DNA of 58,990 nt from an uncultured Pelagibacteraceae bacterium (GTDB lineage Bacteria > Pseudomonadota > Alphaproteobacteria > Pelagibacterales > Pelagibacteraceae), in the NCBI GenBank assembly GCA_902531175.1, contig CACADE010000007.1, forward strand, positions 1 to 58,990. The letters run 5' to 3'. The position numbers and the translations under genes are program-made. How positions within the stretch are numbered: position 1 is the stretch's first letter; each line of letters starts with the position of its first letter. Under the pieces are notes generated by a model that was not told where the DNA came from, searched no databases, and saw only the letters and a program-made list of their open reading frames with translations. Below, one piece after another: positions 1-8,265 of the stretch.

Positions 1-35
1 TATAGAGAATAAATAGGGGTTCTTTATATATTATT

Positions 36-1046
36 TTATTTAACTGCTAAAGCCATTTCCATCAGCTTATCGCCACCTGGAACTTTTTCAGCAAAAGCTT
101 TGTGAGATGATTTTATTGCAATATCAACCCATGCAGCATGATCATCAGCATCCATGTACACTAATTTAACACCTGCAGCTTTGTATGCTTCCTCAAACTT
201 TTTATCTAAGTTTTCTACTTGAGCTGTCATATATTTCTCAGCAACTTTTCCTGCTTTCATCAAAGCCACTTGTTGGCTAGAATTTAAAGCATTGTAGCTT
301 TTCTTAGACATTAAAATTGGCTCATACATAAACCATAAACCAAATTTTCCTGGAGGAGTTGCACATTTTACTTGTTCATATATTTTGTAACTCACAAAAC
401 TTCCTGAACTAGTATTTGCACCTGTTAATACACCAGTTTGTAATCCTGTATAAATTTCAGATGATGGCATACTTTGAATACCTGCACCAGCAGCTTCTAA
501 CATTTGATTGAAAGCTTTTCCTGCAGCTCTCATCACTTGTCCTTTAGCATCACTTGGATTCTTGATACATTTAGTTTTTGATGCGAAACCACCACCTAAC
601 CATGCATCAGATAGTACTACAACACCAGCATCACTGATTATTTTTTTAATCTCAGTCATCATTGGACCTTTATTAAATCTCAATGCATGCTCGTGATTTT
701 TTACAGTTCCTGGCATTAAAGTAGCATCAAACTCTGGATGGAATTTTGATGCATAAGCTAATGGGAAAGCAGAAATATCTAATTGACCTGTAGTCATAGG
801 CTTCCACTGTTCTTTTGGCTTATAAAGTGACTTAGCTGGATAAATTCTAATTTCTAAATCAACGTTTGCTTTTTTTACTTCATCAGCAATAATTTGTACC
901 ATTTCATGACGTGGGTCAAAAGAGCCATCAGCTCTTGGTGTACCTGGCCATTGGTGACTTGCTTTTAATGTAACTGCATATGCAGATCCTACTATTGAAA
1001 AAGCTATAATTATTGAAGACAAATATAATGTTATTTTTCTTAACAT
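36..1046 (-). CDS. dctP: TRAP transporter substrate-binding protein (DctP family)
   Basis: Periplasmic solute receptor of a tripartite ATP-independent (TRAP) transporter, binding a small organic acid or similar anion. The 336-residue length is typical. An N-terminal signal peptide (residues 1-24, ending SAYA) precedes the mature start VTLKASHQWPGTP. The mid-protein region with RAAGKAFNQMLEAAGAG and MPSSEIYTGLQTGVLTG is the family's ligand-binding signature, where an Arg normally contacts the carboxylate. A GGGGAA ribosome site lies just upstream of the ATG. The membrane subunits DctQ and DctM are not in the window; since the gene reads leftward they may lie beyond position 1. The substrate cannot be told from sequence. 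Confidence 0.9.
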   Translation of the reverse strand: MLRKITLYLSSIIIAFSIVGSAYAVTLKASHQWPGTPRADGSFDPRHEMVQIIADEVKKANVDLEIRIYPAKSLYKPKEQWKPMTTGQLDISAFPLAYASKFHPEFDATLMPGTVKNHEHALRFNKGPMMTEIKKIISDAGVVVLSDAWLGGGFASKTKCIKNPSDAKGQVMRAAGKAFNQMLEAAGAGIQSMPSSEIYTGLQTGVLTGANTSSGSFVSYKIYEQVKCATPPGKFGLWFMYEPILMSKKSYNALNSSQQVALMKAGKVAEKYMTAQVENLDKKFEEAYKAAGVKLVYMDADDHAAWVDIAIKSSHKAFAEKVPGGDKLMEMALAVK

Positions 1047-1076
1047 AGTTTTCCCCTTTTTATTTATAATGATGAT

Positions 1077-1105
1077 ATTAAATTGAACTTGAGCAGAAGA
1101 GTCAA
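1077..1105 (-). promoter_or_regulatory. Candidate sigma-70 promoter for the TRAP binding protein
   Basis: On the minus strand a -35 hexamer TTGACT (1100-1105) is followed after exactly 17 bases by TTTAAT (1077-1082), one mismatch from TATAAT. It sits about 30 bases upstream of the dctP start. The fit is good for such an A+T-rich genome, but chance occurrence cannot be excluded. Confidence 0.5.
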
Positions 1106-1128
1106 TATAAGGAAATGACGTACTTATT

Positions 1129-2271
1129 ATGGATGGTCCTTTAAAAAATTTATTAGTTGTTGATCTTACTAGGGTTTTAGTAGGTCCATATTGTACAATG
1201 ATTTTATCTGATCTCGGTGCACGTGTAATTAAAGTAGAAGCACCAGAAATTGGTGACGACTCAAGAAAGTTTGGACCTTTTGTAAAAGACTATTCAGCAT
1301 ATTTTATGTCACTAAATAGAGGTAAAGAGAGTATTGCTCTTAATTTAAAAAATGAAGATGATAAAAAAATCTTTGATAAAATTTTAGCAAAAGCAGATAT
1401 TTTAGTAGAAAATTTTAAACCAGGTACTTTAGAAAAATGGGGATATGGTTGGAAAGATGTAAATAAAAAATATCCAAAATTAATATATGCATCTGCATCT
1501 GGTTTCGGACAGACTGGCCCTTTAAAAGAATTACCGGCTTATGACATGGTCGTCCAAGGAATGGGTGGACTGATGAGTGTTACAGGTCATCCAAATAGTG
1601 AACCAACAAGAGTTGGAACATCAATTGGTGATATTACAGCAGGCCTTTTTACTGCAATCGGAATTAATGCAGCTTTGTATGATAGACAAAAAACAGGCAA
1701 GGGAATGTTTATAGATGTTTCAATGTTAGACTGTCAAATTGCGATTTTAGAAAATGCGATTGCAAGATATTTATCTAAAAATGAAATTCCTAAACCGATG
1801 GGATCTAGACATCCTTCAATAGCTCCGTTTGAAGCATTTAAAACAAAAGATAGTTATATAATTATTGCTGCAGGTAACGACAAATTATATGAAAAACTTT
1901 GTGAAGTATTAGGTATACCTGAAATGATCAGTGATAAAAGATTTAATACCAATTCACTTAGATGTGAAAATATGAATGAACTAAAATCAATTTTTGAAGA
2001 TAAACTTTCTTTAAAAAATACTACTGAATGGGTAAGTGAAATGGAAAAATTAAAGATACCTTGCGGACCAATATTTAATATTAAAGAAGCGGTAGAAAAT
2101 CCTCAAGTCGAAGCAAGAAATATGATTGTTAAAGCCTATCATAAAGTAGTTGGTGATTTTAGATTAGCAGGCAATCCTATAAAAATGTCCTCATACGAAG
2201 ACAAAAGTACTAGAGGGGACATTCCTGATCTTGATGAACACAGGGAACAGATATTAAAAGAGTTTTCTTAA
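1129..2271 (+). CDS. Class III CoA-transferase (CaiB/BaiF family)
   Basis: Moves coenzyme A between carboxylic acids. The N-terminal motif LLVVDLTRVLVGPYCTMILS and KVEAPEIGDD are family hallmarks. Asp168 in GTSIGDITAG aligns with the catalytic aspartate that forms the acyl-aspartyl anhydride in formyl-CoA transferase. At 380 residues it is full length. It is transcribed divergently from the TRAP receptor across 82 bases, so the two may share regulation and the transferase could activate the imported acid; that link is inference. Its TAA stop abuts the stop of rpoZ on the other strand, inside the palindrome TTCTTAATTAAGAA (2265-2278). Acyl substrate unknown. Confidence 0.9.
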   Translation: MDGPLKNLLVVDLTRVLVGPYCTMILSDLGARVIKVEAPEIGDDSRKFGPFVKDYSAYFMSLNRGKESIALNLKNEDDKKIFDKILAKADILVENFKPGTLEKWGYGWKDVNKKYPKLIYASASGFGQTGPLKELPAYDMVVQGMGGLMSVTGHPNSEPTRVGTSIGDITAGLFTAIGINAALYDRQKTGKGMFIDVSMLDCQIAILENAIARYLSKNEIPKPMGSRHPSIAPFEAFKTKDSYIIIAAGNDKLYEKLCEVLGIPEMISDKRFNTNSLRCENMNELKSIFEDKLSLKNTTEWVSEMEKLKIPCGPIFNIKEAVENPQVEARNMIVKAYHKVVGDFRLAGNPIKMSSYEDKSTRGDIPDLDEHREQILKEFS

Positions 2272-2799
2272 TTAAGAATTATTTTCTTCGTCGCTTACGT
2301 TATCTGAAACTTGTTCTTCTGCTTCTGAAACTTGATCTAGTGAAACGTCATCGTTTTCTTCAGCCTCACTTGGAGCTTCTACATTAACATCAGGTTGAGC
2401 TGATGGTGATAATTCAGCAAGATCTTCTTTTGAAACTTGAATTTTTTCAGGGATTTTTCTAGCTCTTTTAGATGGTAGAATTGGTACACCACTTTTTGAA
2501 ATTTCACCTTTGTATTGGTTCTCAAAATCATCACCAATATCTTCATCTTCTTCAGCAGTATCATCAATTTGTTCTACATGTTTTCTTAGTTTGTAAACTG
2601 CAGCTTCAGTTAAATCTGGAACTTTAATTGTTTCTTCAGCTATCTCTCTTAATGCAATAACTGTATGCTTGTCGTTATCTCTATCTAATGTAGGTTCAAT
2701 TCCTGAATTAAGTTGAGTAGCTCTTTCTTTAGCAACCAAAACTAATTCATAAGGGCTATCTACTTTGTCTATACAGTCTTCAACGGTAACTCTTGCCAT
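2272..2799 (-). CDS. rpoZ: DNA-directed RNA polymerase omega subunit with acidic C-terminal extension
   Basis: Small RNA polymerase subunit that helps fold and hold beta-prime. The first ~75 residues ([43 protein letters not shown]) are the conserved omega fold. At 175 residues it is much longer than E. coli omega (91). Residues ~80-175 form a low-complexity tail very rich in Asp, Glu and Ser with one short basic patch ([10 protein letters not shown]). The tail is probably disordered. The gene stands alone: a convergent partner on its 3' side and the MFS transporter 41 bases upstream on the same strand. The identification is firm; the role of the tail is unknown. Confidence 0.92.
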   Translation of the reverse strand: MARVTVEDCIDKVDSPYELVLVAKERATQLNSGIEPTLDRDNDKHTVIALREIAEETIKVPDLTEAAVYKLRKHVEQIDDTAEEDEDIGDDFENQYKGEISKSGVPILPSKRARKIPEKIQVSKEDLAELSPSAQPDVNVEAPSEAEENDDVSLDQVSEAEEQVSDNVSDEENNS

Positions 2800-2840
2800 G
2801 GGCGATTAAATATACTCCAAGATCAACAAAATCAAGTATT

Positions 2841-4049
2841 TTATACTAAAATTGGATTTAATTTTTTTCTTACTAAAAAAAGAAGAATAAAAGAAATAAG
2901 TATATAAAGTGCAGATATTAATGCAATTTTCTCAATTGAAAATCCAATATCAATTAAAATACCAAAAAGAGCAGTTCCAAAAGCTGTTGAAAAAACCATT
3001 AGAGCAGTAGTTAAAGCTTTAATAGATCCAATATGCTTTACTCCATAAACCTCAGCCCAAGTAGAAGATCCCAAAACGTTTGCCAAACCATTTGATATTC
3101 CAATTAAACCTAGAAATATAAATGCAGTAAATTGTGCATCAAAATAAATAATTACAAAAGTCGATAGAAATAAAGGAATATTCATAAAAATTAAAAGTTT
3201 TCGACTTGTGAATTTATCAATTAAAAAACCAGATATTAAAAGAGTAATTACTGAAAATACTGAATAAGACATAAAAGACTGTGCAATTACAAATGGTCCC
3301 CAGTTTTTTGATTCAGAAATAAATGATTGGTAAACAAATACACCAGTTGCTATCCAAGGCATGGCCAGCATATTCATACTTACTATATAAAACTTATAAT
3401 CTTTTATTACTTCAACTCTTTTCCATTGCTTAATATTTTCCTCTTTAAATTCTTCACCTTCAGTGCTTTCCCTCGTATCAAGTTTAACAGTTCGAACTAA
3501 AAAGAATGATGCAATCGGTAAAAATATTAAAATTAATAAAGCAATTACTGTCCAAATATTTTGCCAAGTTGTTAATGACAACAACAATACCATTAAAACA
3601 GGTAAAATAAATTCAGCACTAGATAAACCAAACCAGCAAATACTTAATGCTCTACCCCTTGATTTTGTGAAATATCTTGAAACTGTTGTTGTTGCAGTGT
3701 GAGACATCATTCCTTGACCTGAAAATCTCATTAAAAAAATTGCAATAAATAAAAAAACTATTGATGAAATTTTTGAAAAGAAAAAACATGAAAAAGATAA
3801 AAGTAGTGTTACATAGATTGCAAATCGAAAAATATTTATATCATCAATTTTCTTTCCAACCCATATAAGTAGTAAACTACTGCACAATGTTGCAGATGCA
3901 TATATTGAGCCAAATTGTCCATGAGTTATCGATAGTGTCTCTCTAATACTCGTATTGAATATTCCAAGAAAAAAACTCTGTCCAAAGCTTGAAAAAAATG
4001 TAAATATAAATCCAAATACAATTACTTTTAAACTTAAATTTTTAAACAT
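2841..4049 (-). CDS. MFS transporter
   Basis: Integral membrane permease of the major facilitator superfamily, 402 residues with about 12 hydrophobic segments. The loop between segments 2 and 3 (GKKIDDINIFR) and RYFTKSRGRALSICWFG after segment 4 fit the oxalate/formate-antiporter-like or monocarboxylate-type branch, which suggests organic anion transport. The start lies only nine bases from the start of a divergent hydroxyacid dehydrogenase, so both must be expressed from overlapping promoters. That proximity hints at a shared substrate, but this is inference. Confidence 0.85.
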   Translation of the reverse strand: MFKNLSLKVIVFGFIFTFFSSFGQSFFLGIFNTSIRETLSITHGQFGSIYASATLCSSLLLIWVGKKIDDINIFRFAIYVTLLLSFSCFFFSKISSIVFLFIAIFLMRFSGQGMMSHTATTTVSRYFTKSRGRALSICWFGLSSAEFILPVLMVLLLSLTTWQNIWTVIALLILIFLPIASFFLVRTVKLDTRESTEGEEFKEENIKQWKRVEVIKDYKFYIVSMNMLAMPWIATGVFVYQSFISESKNWGPFVIAQSFMSYSVFSVITLLISGFLIDKFTSRKLLIFMNIPLFLSTFVIIYFDAQFTAFIFLGLIGISNGLANVLGSSTWAEVYGVKHIGSIKALTTALMVFSTAFGTALFGILIDIGFSIEKIALISALYILISFILLFLVRKKLNPILV

Positions 4050-4057
4050 AAAAAAAT

Positions 4058-4933
4058 ATGACTTCTAAAGTTGCTTTCATAGGTCTTGGTGTAATGGGTT
4101 ATCCAATGGCAGGATATATATCAAAAGCAGGACATAATGTAACTGTTTTTAACAGAACAAAATCAAAAGCAGAAAAATGGATTGGTGAATACAAAGGTAA
4201 TATGGCTGATACACCATCTGAAGCCGCTAAAGATGCTGATTTTATTTTTACGTGTGTTGGAAATGATGATGATTTGAGACAAGTCTCTTTAGGTGATAAT
4301 GGGTTATTTCATAATGCTAAAGAAGGATGCGTATACATAGATAATTCAACAGTGTCTGCTGAAATTTCTAGAGAACTTTATAAAGCTGCAAAAGATAAAG
4401 GATTTGGTTTTTTAGATGCTCCTATATCTGGAGGACAATCAGGTGCAGAAGGTGGAATATTAACCGTCATGGTTGGTGGGGATGATATTGATTTTAAAAA
4501 AGCGGAGCCAATAATTGATTGTTATAGTAAAAAAGTAACTTTAATCGGACCATCAGGTAGTGGACAATTAACTAAGATGGTTAATCAAATGTGTATTGGT
4601 GGTTTAGTTCAAGGTTTATCTGAAGCAGTAAATTTTGGAATTAATGCAGGTTTAGATATGGATAAAGTTATGGAAACTATTTCAAAAGGTGCAGCTCAAT
4701 CTTGGCAAATGGAAAATAGATATAAAACTATGGTAGCTGATAAATTTGATTACGGATTTGCTGTTGATTGGATGAGAAAAGATTTAAAAATTTGTATTGA
4801 AGAAGCAAAAAGAAATGGTTCACCTGTACCAGTAACAGAAATTGTTGACGGTTATTATGCTGAAGTTCAAAAAATGGGTGGAAACCGTTGGGATAGTTCA
4901 AGTTTAATTGCTAGACTAAAAAAGAAAAAATAA
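4058..4933 (+). CDS. NAD(P)-dependent beta-hydroxyacid dehydrogenase (3-hydroxyisobutyrate / tartronate semialdehyde reductase family)
   Basis: Oxidoreductase acting on 3-hydroxyisobutyrate, tartronate semialdehyde or a related hydroxyacid. It opens with VAFIGLGVMGYPMAGYISKAGH, containing the Rossmann GxGxMG motif. FLDAPISGGQSGAEGG is the substrate-binding signature, and the lysine in SGQLTKMVNQM is the conserved catalytic lysine. The 291-residue length is normal. It is divergent from the MFS gene and is followed after two bases by a flavin-binding-type protein, suggesting co-transcription. Exact substrate is not determinable. Confidence 0.88.
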   Translation: MTSKVAFIGLGVMGYPMAGYISKAGHNVTVFNRTKSKAEKWIGEYKGNMADTPSEAAKDADFIFTCVGNDDDLRQVSLGDNGLFHNAKEGCVYIDNSTVSAEISRELYKAAKDKGFGFLDAPISGGQSGAEGGILTVMVGGDDIDFKKAEPIIDCYSKKVTLIGPSGSGQLTKMVNQMCIGGLVQGLSEAVNFGINAGLDMDKVMETISKGAAQSWQMENRYKTMVADKFDYGFAVDWMRKDLKICIEEAKRNGSPVPVTEIVDGYYAEVQKMGGNRWDSSSLIARLKKKK

Positions 4934-4935
4934 TT

Positions 4936-5541
4936 GTGTCTACCATCGTTCCCTACTATGAGGATTTTTCCGAAATAAAAAAGAAAATTTGGTTAATGTT
5001 AACTGATGCAGTTACTAATAGATCGTCTCCTTTTAGAATACCTGTTTTTTCATGTGGAAATGAGAATGAAATCGAGAGTAGAATTGTTGTTCTTAGAAAA
5101 TCAGATGAACAGAATAATTTAGTTCAATTTCATAGTGACATTAGATCTGATAAAATTAAAATCTTAGAAAAAAATCCTAATTCATCTATGTTATTTTACG
5201 ATAAAGATGAAAAAATACAGGTTAGATTAAAAGTTGAAGCAATTATCAATCATAATAACGATATAACAAAACAATCTTGGGAAAAAACTCAACATATAAG
5301 TCGTAAATGTTACTTGGTAGATAATGGACCAGGAACTGAGTCTGATATTCCAACATCTGGTTTAAAACCTGAATTAGATAATTTTGATTACACAAAAGAA
5401 CAAAGTGAAGAAGGATATAAAAACTTTACTGTTATACAGTGTAAAATTAAATCTATAGAATGGTTATATTTAGCTGCAAAAGGTCATCGAAGAGCTAGAT
5501 TTGACATTGATAATAGTAAAGATACTTGGTTGGTACCATAA
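4936..5541 (+). CDS. Pyridoxamine 5'-phosphate oxidase-family flavoprotein
   Basis: A 201-residue protein resembling the FMN-binding split-barrel PNPOx family. Features include SRIVVLRKSDEQNNLVQFHSD, SSMLFYDKDEKIQVRLKVEA and C-terminal WLYLAAKGHRRARFDID, which match the alternative PNPOx-like group rather than PdxH itself. It begins with GTG only two bases after the upstream stop and ends in TAATG overlapping the next start, so the three genes are translationally linked. Whether it acts on pyridoxamine phosphate or another substrate is unknown. Confidence 0.75.
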   Translation: MSTIVPYYEDFSEIKKKIWLMLTDAVTNRSSPFRIPVFSCGNENEIESRIVVLRKSDEQNNLVQFHSDIRSDKIKILEKNPNSSMLFYDKDEKIQVRLKVEAIINHNNDITKQSWEKTQHISRKCYLVDNGPGTESDIPTSGLKPELDNFDYTKEQSEEGYKNFTVIQCKIKSIEWLYLAAKGHRRARFDIDNSKDTWLVP

Positions 5542-5936
5542 TGAAAAAATATGAAGCTATGGTTTTGTCATGTATTGATCCAAGGTTTCAGCCAAAAGTT
5601 TTTAATTATTTGAAAAAAAAGAATTTAACTGGAAAATATAGCTCATTTACTATTGCTGGAGCAGCCATTGGTGTTACTTCTAAAAAATTTAAAAAATGGC
5701 AATCAACCTTTTTAGATAATTTATCAACTTCAATAAAGTTGCATAATATTAATAAATTAATAGTTATTAATCACGAAGATTGTGGTGCAGCTAAAATAAT
5801 AAATGGAAAGAAAGAATTTAATTCAACTATTGAAAAGAAAATTCACAAGGATTCTTTTAAAAAAATTAAGTTAACTTTAAGTAAAAAATTTCCTAAATTA
5901 AAATTATCTTTTAAAATATTAACATTAAGAGATTAG
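5541..5936 (+). CDS. Short beta-carbonic-anhydrase-like protein
   Basis: Only 131 residues from the ATG that overlaps the previous stop (TAATG), against about 190-220 for ordinary beta-carbonic anhydrases. It nevertheless keeps all zinc-site residues in order: Cys11, Asp13 and Arg15 (SCIDPR) and His78, Cys81 (INHEDCGA). The segment FTIAGAAIGV is also family-like. The C terminus lacks the usual last helices, so activity on CO2/bicarbonate is plausible but unproven. A TTG 15 bases upstream could extend it, but the overlap with the upstream stop favours this start. Confidence 0.7.
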   Translation: MKKYEAMVLSCIDPRFQPKVFNYLKKKNLTGKYSSFTIAGAAIGVTSKKFKKWQSTFLDNLSTSIKLHNINKLIVINHEDCGAAKIINGKKEFNSTIEKKIHKDSFKKIKLTLSKKFPKLKLSFKILTLRD

Positions 5937-5941
5937 ATTAT

Positions 5942-6889
5942 TTAATGACCTTTTGGATCTCTATTATACTCTCTATTAGCTTGTTCGTTATTAAATAATT
6001 TCATAACCCCAGTGCCGTTTCTGTCCCAATAAGTAAACTTACATCCAGATCCACCACTCCTATAGTTCCACTTGCCTTTTTTAAGATCGCTCAATTGTTT
6101 TTCTCTAAGTTTAACAAGTTTTTTATGATTATATTTTCCCCATTCATTTAGACATATTAGCTTAAAAGGATCGTAAGGATCTTTTGATGTTGGAGTTAAA
6201 TAAACACTATCCTCTCCTTTTGGACAACCTTCAACATCATGAACATAAGCTTTTCCAAAAAACATATGTTTTGCATCGGTATCTTGGCCACTTGAAAAAT
6301 GTGCATTTTTACTCATACCAGGAACGCAAGCAAAACCTCCACCCATCGCATGATGCACTTCATGAAGAGCTGTTTTAACCATATTATTTATATTTTTATT
6401 GTATTTGCTTTTAAGAAACATTGATGCCATTCCTACACCACCTTCTCCACCATCTGAGCTAGTTACATCAGCAAAAGTAAAATAAACTTTTTTTGGATTA
6501 TTAAATCCATTTAACCAAAGGTAAGCACGATAATTATTATTTATATGTTTGTGAAGTTCTTTTCTTTTTTTATCTAATCTTATGAAGGTAACATCTAATT
6601 TTCCATCTTTTCGATAATCGTACTTATATTTTTTTACACCAGACGACCCTTTTGTTTTTTTACTAAACTTTTCAACAAGAGCATTCATCTTATTAGCATA
6701 TTCCTCAATTTTACCATTTATATCTAGCTCACGATCTTTATCACTAGCTGTTAGCATGTATATGAAATGAATTTGATAATCATCAGTTACATCTGGTTGA
6801 TCTTCAAAAAATCTACCTGGTTTTTCATCTGATGCGAATATTGATGAGCTAAATAATGTAATTAATAATGCTAATAATATTTTTTTCAT
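5942..6889 (-). CDS. Secreted putative zinc metalloprotease (HEVHH)
   Basis: No named family recognised. The 315-residue protein has a clear signal peptide (residues 1-19, ending SIFAS), so it is exported. Residues 176-180 read HEVHH within ALHEVHHAMGGGF, the HExxH zinc motif with the glutamate base. A third ligand may be His197 or a later His/Asp (GQDTDAKHMFF), but the strict metzincin HExxHxxGxxH pattern is not met. Four cysteines in the C-terminal half could form disulfides. The gene overlaps the upstream DUF1330 gene by four bases. Protease activity is inferred from the motif only. Confidence 0.6.
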   Translation of the reverse strand: MKKILLALLITLFSSSIFASDEKPGRFFEDQPDVTDDYQIHFIYMLTASDKDRELDINGKIEEYANKMNALVEKFSKKTKGSSGVKKYKYDYRKDGKLDVTFIRLDKKRKELHKHINNNYRAYLWLNGFNNPKKVYFTFADVTSSDGGEGGVGMASMFLKSKYNKNINNMVKTALHEVHHAMGGGFACVPGMSKNAHFSSGQDTDAKHMFFGKAYVHDVEGCPKGEDSVYLTPTSKDPYDPFKLICLNEWGKYNHKKLVKLREKQLSDLKKGKWNYRSGGSGCKFTYWDRNGTGVMKLFNNEQANREYNRDPKGH

Positions 6890-7176
6890 AATCCTCTAAT
6901 TATTATATTTGTCCCTTCAGAATTATCGAGTCTAATCTGTTTGATAGGTTTATATTCTTCCGAATTATACCACTCTAGCGCTCTTTCATAACTTGGAAAT
7001 TTTAGAATTATTATTCTTGGAAAATTAGTTTTACCATCAAATATTTGATATTCACCATTTCTAACTAAAAACTCTCCATCAAATTTTTTTACAATTGGAT
7101 TAACTTTTTCTATATACTCTTTATAATTTTCTGGATTAGTTACTCTTAATTGTGCAATTACATACCCAGCCGGCAT
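6886..7176 (-). CDS. DUF1330 domain protein
   Basis: A 96-residue protein with the DUF1330 pattern: YVIAQLRVTNPENYKEYIEK at the start, GEFLVRNGEYQIFDG in the middle and RIIILKFPSYERALEWYNSE near the end. The family adopts a ferredoxin-like dimeric alpha-beta fold, often found beside metabolic genes, with no established reaction. It lies between the gamma-carbonic-anhydrase homologue (1 base away) and the secreted HExxH gene (4-base overlap), forming a tight three-gene operon. Confidence 0.85.
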   Translation of the reverse strand: MPAGYVIAQLRVTNPENYKEYIEKVNPIVKKFDGEFLVRNGEYQIFDGKTNFPRIIILKFPSYERALEWYNSEEYKPIKQIRLDNSEGTNIIIRGL

Positions 7177-7177
7177 A

Positions 7178-7690
7178 TTAAAAAACAGTTTTTACGTATC
7201 TTTTCCAATTATCTTGGTAATGTTTTGCGTTCTCAGTAATTTTACCTATTTCTTCATCAGTAAGTTTTCTAACTACCCTGCCTGGGGCTCCAACTACTAA
7301 TGAGTTATCCGGAATTTCTTTGTTTTCAGTTATTAATGCTTTTGCACCAATGATGCAGTTTTTACCGATTTTTACATTATTTAAAATTACAGCTCCAATA
7401 CCTACTAAACTATTATCTCCAATGGTACATCCATGAAGCATAACGATATGACCGATAGTGACGTCTTTACCAATTCTTAGTGGACAACCTGGGTCAGTAT
7501 GCAAAACACTTCCATCTTGAACATTTGAACCTTCTCCGACATGAATATTTTCATTATCACCTCTAATTACTGCATTAAACCAAACACTAGAGTTTTTTTC
7601 TAATGTGACATCTCCAATAATAGTTGCATTTGGTGCTACCCAATTTTCGCCAGAGTTTTTTGGTTTTTTATCTTCCAAATCGTAAAACAT
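7178..7690 (-). CDS. Gamma-class carbonic anhydrase family protein
   Basis: A left-handed beta-helix protein of 170 residues with hexapeptide repeats (IGDVTLEKNSSVWFNAVIRG). The three zinc ligands are in place: His64 (LHTDPG), His81 (IGHIVML) and His86 (LHGCTIG), with the 17- and 5-residue spacing of the Cam/YrdA group. The Glu needed for high hydratase activity in archaeal Cam is not obvious, as is usual in bacterial YrdA-like members, so bicarbonate activity is uncertain. First gene of a three-gene operon; its start is 20 bases from the divergent redoxin. Confidence 0.85.
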   Translation of the reverse strand: MFYDLEDKKPKNSGENWVAPNATIIGDVTLEKNSSVWFNAVIRGDNENIHVGEGSNVQDGSVLHTDPGCPLRIGKDVTIGHIVMLHGCTIGDNSLVGIGAVILNNVKIGKNCIIGAKALITENKEIPDNSLVVGAPGRVVRKLTDEEIGKITENAKHYQDNWKRYVKTVF

Positions 7691-7710
7691 AATTTATATA
7701 TTATTACATT

Positions 7711-8265
7711 ATGCCTATTAAAACACCAGTATGTGATTTTGGAAAAAAAGCAGAAAACTTTGAATTAAAATCTACAGAGAACAAATTAATATCATTAAAT
7801 GATATCAAAGGTGAAAATGGAACATTGATAATGTTTATCTGTAATCATTGTCCATATGTAAAAGCAATTATAAAAGATGTGGTGGAGGATTGTACTAAAC
7901 TTAATGATTTAGGAATAAATTCAGTTGCAATATGCTCTAATGATCCAATTAATTATCCAGAAGACTCTTTTGAAAAAATGATAGAGTTTGCTATTAAACA
8001 TAAGTTTAATTTTCCTTACCTAATTGATGAAACACAAGACATTGCAAGAAAATATGATGCTGTATGTACTCCAGATTTTTTTGGTTATGATAAAGATTTT
8101 GGTCTTCAATATAGAGGAAGAATAAGAGAATTAAGAGAACTAAAGCCTGTGAGATCCGGGGATAGTGATTTATTTTTTGCTATGAAACAAGTTTCAGAAA
8201 CAGGTAAAGGTCCTGAAGAACAATTCCCAAGTATGGGTTGTGGTATAAAGTGGTCATCTAATTAA
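7711..8265 (+). CDS. Thioredoxin-like / AhpC-TSA family redoxin
   Basis: A 184-residue thioredoxin-fold protein. The phrase LIMFICNHCPYVKAI holds the active-site region; it has HCPY with a single cysteine instead of a CxxC pair. Later cysteines (AVCTPDFFG and SMGCGIKW) may act as resolving residues. The TSA-like motif AVCTPDFFGYD carries the cis-proline. It is probably a cytoplasmic peroxiredoxin-like or thiol-handling protein, since no signal peptide is present. Its stop overlaps the ATG of the glycosyltransferase by one base, so the two are co-translated. Confidence 0.82.
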   Translation: MPIKTPVCDFGKKAENFELKSTENKLISLNDIKGENGTLIMFICNHCPYVKAIIKDVVEDCTKLNDLGINSVAICSNDPINYPEDSFEKMIEFAIKHKFNFPYLIDETQDIARKYDAVCTPDFFGYDKDFGLQYRGRIRELRELKPVRSGDSDLFFAMKQVSETGKGPEEQFPSMGCGIKWSSN

